NCBI GenBank assembly: GCA_934654815.1
Contig: CAKUGU010000046.1
Location: forward strand, 1-17,090
Source: an uncultured Ellagibacter sp.
Lineage (GTDB): Bacteria; Actinomycetota; Coriobacteriia; Coriobacteriales; Eggerthellaceae
Reading direction: 5' to 3'
Length of the DNA: 17,090 bases
The position numbers were made by a program, and so were the translations under genes. Each line of letters begins with the position of its first letter. Within the stretch, counting starts at the first letter, position 1. Shown in pieces: positions 1 to 5,063 of this stretch. The notes under the pieces are model-generated. The model was not told the DNA's origin and ran no database searches. It saw only the letters and a program-made list of their open reading frames with translations.

Positions 1-273
1 GCCGCCCGGAATCGGCGTTTCCATGATTTATGCAAGACTGGAAGTAAGGTTTTTACCTACGAGAATTCAATCGACCAAGCGGAAATTCGATCCACCGTCC
101 ACCTCTCTAAGACCTACGTCTTTAGGGTCTTGGGATCTTTCGCTGCGTGAACAGGGTCGCGCTCGCGGCGAAGTTGGTTTCCGGTGAAGTGCCCTCCTGC
201 CGGGGACTCTTCGCCTATACTTGCCTTTCGGAAAGCGAAACGGCGCCGAGCGCGCCTTGATGGGAAGACTTCG
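1..273. other. Leader region upstream of the MBL-fold gene; no supported gene
   Basis: I see no convincing gene here. Two plus-strand frames are open from the window edge, one to a TGA at 148-150 and one to a TGA at 182-184. Neither gives a recognisable protein, so the tail of an upstream gene is possible but unsupported. The stretch up to about 150 is clearly lower in GC than the rest of the window. It contains two mutually exclusive small stems: AAGAC (109-113) can pair with GTCTT (118-122), or AAGACC can pair with GGTCTT (126-131). There is no T-tract after either. A good -10 hexamer, TATACT, lies at 216-221, about 50 bases before the MBL-gene ATG, but I find no matching -35, so the promoter is only a candidate. 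Confidence 0.4.
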
Positions 274-1095
274 ATGCTCAAACTTCACGTGCTTGCGAGC
301 GGCAGCAAGGGAAATGCCGCCGTGGTAGAAAACGCCGCGACCGGAGCGGGCGTGCTCATCGATTGCGGGATATGCAAGCGCGATTTCCTCGCACGGTGCG
401 ACGAGGCCGGTTTCGACCCGGCGCGCATCGAGGCGGTCGTCGTCACGCACGAGCATACCGACCACGTGAAGGGGCTCGGCGTGGTGCTGCGCGGGCTTGC
501 GAAGCTCGGCTGTATGCCGGCCGTCTACGCGAACGAGGCGTGCGTGGGCAACAGCGCCCCGTTGCAGGAAATCGCCGATAAGGGAAGCTTGGCCCCGCTT
601 ACCGAAGACATACCGATCGAAGCTGCGGGTATCCGCCTTGCCCCCTTCGCCACCAGCCATGATGCCGCCGCCTCGTTCGGGTTCCGCATCGAGGACGTAG
701 CCGATGGAGACGCCATCGGGTTCCTCACCGACTCCGGAATCGTGCCCGCCGCCGCGCACACGGCGCTTTCGGACGTGCGCATCCTCGCGCTCGAGAGCAA
801 CCACGACGTGGCCATGCTCGAAGCCGGCCCCTACCCCTTCCCGGTCAAGCGGCGCATCGCGGGCGATTTGGGGCACCTGTCGAACGCGCAAGCGGCAGGC
901 GAGCTTGCCGCGCTCATCAACGCTTCGCGCGATGTGGGGCTGCGCGAGCCGGAAACCGTCGTCGCCATGCATATCTCGCAGACGAACAACGACTACTCCC
1001 TTCCGAAGCGCACGCTCGAAACCTCGCTCGCCGAAGTCGGAAGCTCGGCGCGCATCGTGTGCGGCTACCAGTGTCGGTTGACCAGCGTGGATTGA
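274..1095 (+). CDS. MBL-fold metallo-hydrolase, YycJ/WalJ type
   Basis: This is a 273-aa single-domain metallo-beta-lactamase-fold hydrolase. The N-terminal strand with the ASGSKGN signature (residues 8-14) opens the fold. The metal-binding motif is H59-E-H61-T-D63-H64. Later ligand positions are visible as TSHDA, FLTDSG and GDLGHLSN near the C-terminal third. The block ALESNHD...GPYPFPVKRRI is typical of the YycJ (WalJ) subfamily. Relatives in Firmicutes are linked to the WalKR cell-wall/DNA regulon and are thought to be cytosolic nucleases or phosphodiesterases; the substrate here is inferred only. I chose ATG 274 over the in-frame ATG at 184 because homology starts at MLKLHVLASGS, the extra 30 residues are basic and non-conserved, and GGGAAG lies 6 bases upstream. 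No WalK/WalR genes are adjacent in the window. Confidence 0.9.
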   Translation: MLKLHVLASGSKGNAAVVENAATGAGVLIDCGICKRDFLARCDEAGFDPARIEAVVVTHEHTDHVKGLGVVLRGLAKLGCMPAVYANEACVGNSAPLQEIADKGSLAPLTEDIPIEAAGIRLAPFATSHDAAASFGFRIEDVADGDAIGFLTDSGIVPAAAHTALSDVRILALESNHDVAMLEAGPYPFPVKRRIAGDLGHLSNAQAAGELAALINASRDVGLREPETVVAMHISQTNNDYSLPKRTLETSLAEVGSSARIVCGYQCRLTSVD

Positions 1096-1401
1096 TAGCG
1101 CGCCTGTGACGAGAGACCACCGAGCCGATGGCGGCACGAATGATCTCTTCGCGTTTCGGTGTTGTCGCTTATTTCCCGACATCCTGTTTTTTGCCAACAA
1201 TGCCGAATTTAGGGGTTCGACAGGATCCGAACTATTGCCTTTCGGCGGGTCAGCGTTTCCATTCGAATTCCAGAGGACGTTTCCTGCCCCGTTTTCGCCC
1301 CGCACATGTGTTTCGCCTACCCTAAATTCCCCTTTGTTGGCAGAAATCGGTGCTGCTCGAAATAGCCGACCTGCCTAAAGCCATATCGCTGCGCAAAGCA
1401 A
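1096..1401. other. Non-coding interval between MBL gene and operon terminator
   Basis: About 300 bases lie between the stop of the MBL gene and the terminator of the opposing operon. Plus-strand frames of 65-90 codons exist but have no ribosome-binding site, atypical composition and no recognisable protein, so I leave them out. The notable content is the inverted repeat at 1188-1346, described separately. Inside it are a GTTCG-N8-CGAAC dyad (about 1214-1231) and the 9-base near-palindrome TTCGAATTC (1263-1271). I see no terminator with a T-tract for the MBL gene. Confidence 0.5.
1188..1346. repeat. MITE-like inverted repeat pair, 27-bp arms about 105 bp apart
   Basis: The left arm is 1188-1214 and the right arm is 1320-1346. 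Read as the reverse complement, the right arm matches the left at 23 of 27 positions. The shared blocks are TGCCAACAA and GAATTTAGG, with the mismatches clustered in the centre of the arm. The unit is 159 bp with no coding capacity and is lower in GC than its surroundings. Size and structure fit a miniature inverted-repeat element or the remnant of an insertion sequence. No clear target-site duplication flanks it, so a paired regulatory site or a large cruciform is the alternative. Confidence 0.45.
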
Positions 1402-1433
1402 AGCGCCCGCGCGCCTTCACGGGCGCGGGCGCT
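1402..1433 (-). terminator. Rho-independent terminator of the molybdoenzyme operon
   Basis: There is a perfect 11-bp GC-rich stem: AGCGCCCGCGC at 1402-1412 pairs with GCGCGGGCGCT at 1423-1433 around a 10-base loop. On the minus strand it begins two bases after the stop codon of the 94-aa gene and is followed by a T-rich tail (TTGCTTTG). The plus-strand side has no T-tract, so it is assigned to the minus-strand operon. Confidence 0.75.
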
Positions 1434-1435
1434 CT

Positions 1436-1720
1436 CTATCGCGGGATGTCTTCGCCCGGCGGGGCGAACGCGGGCATATCGTCGCCGCGTGTGCGCAAAT
1501 CGCGCTGGAACAGCCCCGCCATGATGCGGTTGCGCGTGCCCCAGGTGGCGCCCGTCACCGCGTCGATCGTCTTTCGCACCTCGTCGGCGTCGACGTCGCC
1601 TGCTTGTTCGCCCCGCTCGGTCGAGGCGCCGCACGACGAAGCCGTCCCCGAAGGCCCCTCGTACCATAGCTGCAAGGGGCCTTCATCTTGCCGCAAACCG
1701 CTACCGGTCGTCTTCCCCAC
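1436..1720 (-). CDS. 94-aa hypothetical protein with a DAVTGAT motif
   Basis: This short protein is the last gene of the molybdoenzyme operon. I do not recognise a family. The start is the GTG at 1720, supported by GGAG with a 7-base spacer (GGAGAAG at 1725-1731). It overlaps the end of the membrane-protein gene by 20 bases, which suggests translational coupling. The sequence has no signal peptide or membrane helix. The first half is Gly/Ser-rich and looks disordered. The second half (about 46-78) could form a helix pair and contains D53-A-V-T-G-A-T59. This matches the D-x-x-[ST]-G-A-[TS] motif to which ApbE attaches FMN in FMN-binding domains. The rest of such a domain is missing, and the following residues (WGTRNR) are unusual, so flavinylation is only a hypothesis. 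A strong terminator follows directly. It could be spurious, but the ribosome-binding site and terminator placement argue for a real gene. Confidence 0.55.
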   Translation of the reverse strand: MGKTTGSGLRQDEGPLQLWYEGPSGTASSCGASTERGEQAGDVDADEVRKTIDAVTGATWGTRNRIMAGLFQRDLRTRGDDMPAFAPPGEDIPR

Positions 1721-2210
1721 CGGACTTCTCCTTCACAAGCGCACCGGCGATGCCGCCCGCCAACGGGTCGGACAGAAACGCCACAACGACGATAGTCGGC
1801 CAGAACTGCATGCACAGCGCCACGAACCGGTCAAACACGTTCACGCCCACCATCTGCCCCGTTATGGCGTTCAGCGCCTGCGTTTCGCCCACGCCCGTCA
1901 TGAAGCAGGTCATGACCGCGCCCAAAAACAGCATGATCAGCGTGGAGAAGAACACGTTCTGGATAAGCCGGAACGCGACGCCTCCCGGCCGCGCGTCGAA
2001 GTACACGGCGCATGCCGCCGAGACCTTCGCGAGCGGCAGCACCGACGTCACCAAAAACGACGTGACGAACGCAACTGCGAAGCTCATCGCCCAGAACACG
2101 GGGTCGATATGCGGCACGCCCTGCGCGATGGTGAGGCACAGGCAGAGAATCGCCGCCACTATCAGGGAAAAGAACAGGCCGTACACGATGTAGTACTTCT
2201 TCGAATGCAT
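1701..2210 (-). CDS. 4-helix membrane protein with internal duplication (DUF2798-like)
   Basis: This is a 169-aa integral membrane protein of unknown function. Four hydrophobic helices are visible at about residues 9-31, 38-60, 87-108 and 130-152. The two halves resemble each other. Helices 1 and 3 both begin with an FFS motif (13-15 and 87-89). Helices 2 and 4 both begin with Phe-Trp and end in Pro-Leu-Ala. That is the pattern of a tandem DUF2798-type hairpin, though the family call is from memory of the motif only. Histidines occur only near residues 2 and 34, outside paired helix positions, so it is not a b-type cytochrome or an obvious NrfD-like quinol anchor. The ATG at 2210 is preceded by AAGGGGG. 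It lies third in the operon after the 4Fe-4S gene, with a stem-loop in the gap. It may anchor the soluble enzyme to the membrane or move its substrate; both are inferences. Confidence 0.75.
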   Translation of the reverse strand: MHSKKYYIVYGLFFSLIVAAILCLCLTIAQGVPHIDPVFWAMSFAVAFVTSFLVTSVLPLAKVSAACAVYFDARPGGVAFRLIQNVFFSTLIMLFLGAVMTCFMTGVGETQALNAITGQMVGVNVFDRFVALCMQFWPTIVVVAFLSDPLAGGIAGALVKEKSGGEDDR

Positions 2211-2225
2211 GATGCCCCCTTATGC

Positions 2226-2267
2226 GCCGGGCCGCGGACGGCGCTCGGAACACGTCCGCAGCCCGGC
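2226..2267 (-). other. Intra-operon stem-loop between 4Fe-4S and membrane-protein genes
   Basis: GCCGGGC (2226-2232) pairs with GCCCGGC (2261-2267). After one C-A mismatch, GCGGAC (2234-2239) pairs with GTCCGC (2254-2259) around a 14-base loop. No T-tract follows on the minus strand, so it is unlikely to be a full terminator. It sits just upstream of the ribosome-binding site of the membrane-protein gene. It could act as a processing or stability element that lowers expression of the last two genes relative to the first two. Confidence 0.5.
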
Positions 2268-2288
2268 AACGTCATCGTCTTGCGCGCC

Positions 2289-2630
2289 TTAGGCCACGAC
2301 GAACAAGGTCTTCTGTTTCTCGTCCATGCGCGCCGAAAGTTCCTCGACCGTGCCGAATTCCAGGCACTTCGACTGGCAATGCTGCACGCAGGTGGGAACC
2401 TTGCCGAGTCCGCGGCGCTTCGCGCAGGTGTCGCACTGCTTGGTGGGAATGGGCAGGTAGGAGAACTGCCAGTTCTCGTCGGCCTCGTCGCCGATGGCCC
2501 ATGGGCCGATCTTCACGACCTTCACGCCGGTCTCGCCGACCGGGAGCCCATGCTCCATCTGGCATGCGATCTCGCAGCTATGGCACCCGGAGCACCACTG
2601 CGCGTCAACCAAAAGTCCGTACTTCGCCAT
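2289..2630 (-). CDS. Small two-cluster 4Fe-4S electron-transfer subunit (DmsB-like, short)
   Basis: This 113-aa iron-sulfur protein probably passes electrons to or from the adjacent molybdopterin enzyme in the cytosol. Two cysteine groups are visible: C13-x2-C16-x2-C19-x3-C23 and C66-x2-C69-x11-C81-x3-C85, with an additional C89. Together they suit two 4Fe-4S clusters in a pseudo-twofold DmsB/FdhB-type ferredoxin fold. Full DmsB subunits are about 200 aa with four clusters, so this is a half-size form. Small subunits of this kind accompany some soluble catechol dehydroxylases and related enzymes in Eggerthellaceae (family knowledge). The ATG at 2630 has AGGGGGA upstream and lies three bases after the stop of the catalytic gene, so the two are surely co-translated. 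There is no signal peptide. It supports a redox rather than a purely hydratase role for the partner enzyme. Confidence 0.88.
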   Translation of the reverse strand: MAKYGLLVDAQWCSGCHSCEIACQMEHGLPVGETGVKVVKIGPWAIGDEADENWQFSYLPIPTKQCDTCAKRRGLGKVPTCVQHCQSKCLEFGTVEELSARMDEKQKTLFVVA

Positions 2631-2633
2631 GAT

Positions 2634-4865
2634 CTATTCCCCCTCGACCTTGTAGATTTTGCAGATGGAGCTCTTGTAGTTCGAGCCGAAGCCGCTCTTG
2701 CCCGGGATCCACGGGAGCGTGTTGTTGATGTTGAGGTCGAACACGTCGTAGAACTTCTCGGGGTCGCCCTCGGGGAACCACCAGCCGTGGTCGCACGACA
2801 CGATGCGGCGGTCCATCTGCGCGGTGAGCTTCGCTTTGCGCTTGGCGCGGCCCATCGGGCCTTCCAGCCATACCCAGTCGCCGTCCTTGATGCCGTACTT
2901 CGCGGCGGTGTCGGGGTGGATGTCGACGAGCGGCCAGGGGCGGTAGTGGCGCATGCGCTCGATTTGGCGATGCTCGGAGTGGAACATGCCCCAGAAGCGT
3001 GCGCCCGATGTCATGACGAGCGGGTACTCCTCCATGAGCTCGGGGGTCGACCCGGGGCCGGGTTCGGGCTCCTCGAAGTAGGGCAACGGGTCGAGCCCTG
3101 CGCGGCTGTAGAAGTTGCTCCACAGCTCGATGCGGCCGGTCGGCGTGTTGAAGCCTGGCTGCCCGTCGGGGCGCAGCTTGCCCGTTTTGTAGCGGTAGTA
3201 CTCGATGGGCTGATAGGCCGGTGCCACCTTCTGCAGCTCCTCGAACGACATCTCGGTGGGTTTCAGCATGTCGGTGAACATATCGTCGACGTTGTCCCAC
3301 GGCCAGGCTTCGGGGTTCCAGCGGCGCCCGAGCTCGAGGTTGATTTCCATGTCGGACTTGCACTCGCCTACATGCGTCACCTTGTTGATGGTGCTTCCGC
3401 GCTGCGCGCCCGATACGAACGCGATGCCGTTGCGCTCGGCGAAGGTTTGCGCGGGAAGAACGACGTCGGCCAAGGCGGCGATGGTCGGGGTCTTGAACAA
3501 ATCGACGACCACGATGAAGTCGAGCTTGTTCAGGGCCTTGTACAAACGTTGCGGGTCGGCGCCCATGCAGGCGATGGGGTTGGTGGTCTGCAGCCACGCG
3601 CCGTGGATCTCGTAGGGCACGCCCGTCTCGATGGTCTTCACCGTTTCGTCGGGCTGCGACACCGCGAAACCGAAGTTGTAGAGCGGGTAGTCCTTGATCC
3701 CGATGCGCTTCGCTTCCTGTTCGGGTCCTAAGATGTCGTGGCCCCAGCCGCCAGCGACCGATAGGATCTCGGGCGCCACGATCATGCCGCCCGGGCGTTC
3801 CATGTTGCCCGTGATCTCCCACAAAGCGAGGATGGCCTGACCTGCGGGCATGGCCTCGCGCGTCATGTCGACGGCGACGCCCCACTGCAGCGTGGAGTTC
3901 TTCGCGTTGCCGAGCAGGCGCGCCGCGGCGACGATCTTGTCCTCGGGCACCCAGGTGATTTCCGACACGCGCTTGGCGTCGAACTCGGCGGCGCGGGCGG
4001 CCAGCTCGTCGAAGCCGTAGCACCACTTCTCGACGAACTCATGGTCGTAGAGGTCTTCCTCGATGATGACCTTCATCATGCCGAGTGCGAGCGCGGCGTC
4101 GGTGCCGGGGCGGACGCGCAGGTGAAGCTCGGATTTCGACGCGAGCCAGGTGACCTTCGGGTCGACGGTGACGATCTTCATGCCGCGCTTCATGAGGTCG
4201 ATCACCCAGTGGCCGTAGAATCCTTCGATATTCGACTTCAAGGGATAGTTGCCCCAGATGAACATCACTTCAGGAACCTCGTAGTCGGGGTGGTCGTAGC
4301 GCTCGGGGAACTGTTGGGCGGCGTCAGGGATCCAGGGTGCGCCCGTCGTCGCCGCCATGCCGGCGATGCGCGGCAGGTAGCACGCCTGTCCCGAAAGCAG
4401 GCCCGTGTAGTTGGGGCTGCCGAACGACCAGCACAAACGCGTGATGTACGCGGCGATGTCGCGGCCGGTGCCTTGGGCGAAGATGACCGACTCGGCTCCG
4501 TACTTCTCCTTCATGTCCATGAACTTCTCGGTGATGAGGTCGTAGGCCTCGTCCCACGTGATGCGCTCCCACTTGTCCTTTCCGCGGTCCTCGCGGGCGC
4601 GCTTCATCGGGTAGAGCAGGCGGTCCTTATGGTTGGTCACTTCGGGCGCGTCGATGCAACGCATGCACAAACGCCCGTCGGTCCACGGATCTTCCGGGTC
4701 GCCTTCGCACTTCACGAACTTGCCGTCGTGGTCGGTGTACATGATGACGCCGCAGCCGAGGTGGCAGCCCGGGCCCGTCCAGGCGCAGCCGCGCGTCACA
4801 TCGAGATCGCCCTCGGTGTACTTGAACGGCTTCTCATGCTCGACGACATGATACTTCTCCCCCAT
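2634..4865 (-). CDS. Molybdopterin-dependent oxidoreductase, acetylene-hydratase/catechol-dehydroxylase-like
   Basis: This 743-aa catalytic subunit belongs to the DMSO-reductase superfamily and binds a bis-MGD Mo or W cofactor plus an N-terminal 4Fe-4S cluster. The N-terminal region carries C27, C34, C38, C53, C67 and C70. The spacing C34-x3-C38 is preceded by TGPG, and the last ligand is probably C67 or C70. The blocks HKDRLLYP (79-86) and WERITWDEA (99-107), and the GSPN stretch (149-152) followed by SGQAC (158-162), are family hallmarks. The molybdopterin-binding C-terminal domain starts near the SGARFWG stretch. The many local matches I recognise (HKDRLLYP, KWERITWDEA, YDHEFVEKWCYGFDEL) point to the acetylene hydratase/catechol dehydroxylase branch. 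No twin-arginine signal is present, so it is cytosolic. The ATG at 4865 has an excellent GAGGAG with a 5-base spacer. It heads an operon with a 4Fe-4S partner and is divergent from a LuxR regulator. The substrate is unknown; dehydroxylation or reduction of an aromatic or other small molecule is the leading guess. Confidence 0.9.
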   Translation of the reverse strand: MGEKYHVVEHEKPFKYTEGDLDVTRGCAWTGPGCHLGCGVIMYTDHDGKFVKCEGDPEDPWTDGRLCMRCIDAPEVTNHKDRLLYPMKRAREDRGKDKWERITWDEAYDLITEKFMDMKEKYGAESVIFAQGTGRDIAAYITRLCWSFGSPNYTGLLSGQACYLPRIAGMAATTGAPWIPDAAQQFPERYDHPDYEVPEVMFIWGNYPLKSNIEGFYGHWVIDLMKRGMKIVTVDPKVTWLASKSELHLRVRPGTDAALALGMMKVIIEEDLYDHEFVEKWCYGFDELAARAAEFDAKRVSEITWVPEDKIVAAARLLGNAKNSTLQWGVAVDMTREAMPAGQAILALWEITGNMERPGGMIVAPEILSVAGGWGHDILGPEQEAKRIGIKDYPLYNFGFAVSQPDETVKTIETGVPYEIHGAWLQTTNPIACMGADPQRLYKALNKLDFIVVVDLFKTPTIAALADVVLPAQTFAERNGIAFVSGAQRGSTINKVTHVGECKSDMEINLELGRRWNPEAWPWDNVDDMFTDMLKPTEMSFEELQKVAPAYQPIEYYRYKTGKLRPDGQPGFNTPTGRIELWSNFYSRAGLDPLPYFEEPEPGPGSTPELMEEYPLVMTSGARFWGMFHSEHRQIERMRHYRPWPLVDIHPDTAAKYGIKDGDWVWLEGPMGRAKRKAKLTAQMDRRIVSCDHGWWFPEGDPEKFYDVFDLNINNTLPWIPGKSGFGSNYKSSICKIYKVEGE

Positions 4866-4913
4866 GATTCCTCCTCATGTTCGCATACGCACGGGGCTTT
4901 CCTTGGAGTCCCT

Positions 4914-4959
4914 CTTCCCTTCGGCCCGCATCGGCGGGTAAGCGGGCTTCGAAGGGAAG
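4914..4959. promoter_or_regulatory. 16-bp dyad in the divergent regulatory region
   Basis: The left arm 4914-4929 (CTTCCCTTCGGCCCGC) pairs with 4942-4947 plus 4950-4959. All 16 pairs are perfect apart from a two-base TT bulge at 4948-4949, around a 12-base loop. It lies upstream of the luxR promoter candidate and within the probable 5' leader of the molybdoenzyme mRNA. It has no T-tract. It may be an operator for the adjacent LuxR protein or a leader RNA structure. A second, smaller dyad, AAGCG (4957-4961) with CGCTT (4968-4972), overlaps its right edge and the -35 of the luxR promoter. Confidence 0.55.
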
Positions 4960-4970
4960 CGCGTATTCGC

Positions 4971-4999
4971 TTGCCCCGACGATAGGGGCCTCGTATTAT
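4971..4999 (+). promoter_or_regulatory. Candidate sigma70-type promoter for the LuxR regulator
   Basis: TTGCCC (4971-4976) and TATTAT (4994-4999) are separated by exactly 17 bases, close to consensus spacing and composition. Initiation would fall near 5006, giving a leader of about 58 bases. The same -10 region reads CATAAT on the minus strand, so the divergent molybdoenzyme promoter may overlap it. I see no clear minus-strand -35. Confidence 0.5.
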
Positions 5000-5023
5000 G
5001 GAAAAAATCGCCTGATAGCGCGG

Positions 5024-5047
5024 TTTTCGAAAAGCCTCATCGGCTTT
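5024..5047 (+). other. Alternative hairpins in the luxR leader
   Basis: A perfect 10-base palindrome TTTTCGAAAA (5024-5033) overlaps a second stem in which AAAGCC (5031-5036) pairs with GGCTTT (5042-5047) around a 5-base loop. The two cannot form together. The second ends three bases before the G-rich ribosome-binding region of the regulator gene. A translational control role is possible but unproven. Confidence 0.3.
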
Positions 5048-5063
5048 ATGGGGGATAAAGGGG

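Noticed and set aside
67..1305. A 412-codon minus-strand frame opposite the MBL-fold gene
   Set aside because: The plus-strand frame has intact metal-binding motifs and family-wide conservation. The minus frame is a low-complexity shadow.
1106..1378. A 90-codon plus-strand frame between the MBL gene and the terminator
   Set aside because: It has no ribosome-binding site and no recognisable sequence, and it spans the inverted repeat. Treated as non-coding.
1554..1574. A full FMN-binding domain around the DAVTGAT motif
   Set aside because: Only the seven-residue motif is present. The upstream strand pattern of the domain is missing, so I report only the motif.
1350..3731. A 793-codon open frame on the plus strand opposite the molybdoenzyme operon
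   Set aside because: It is the antisense of clearly conserved minus-strand genes. The product is Arg/His/Ala-rich with no domain, and there is no ribosome-binding site. High GC creates such frames.
4740..4865. A twin-arginine export signal on the molybdoenzyme
   Set aside because: The N terminus (MGEKYHVVEHEKPFKY) has no RR motif or hydrophobic stretch before the first cysteine, so the enzyme is called cytosolic.
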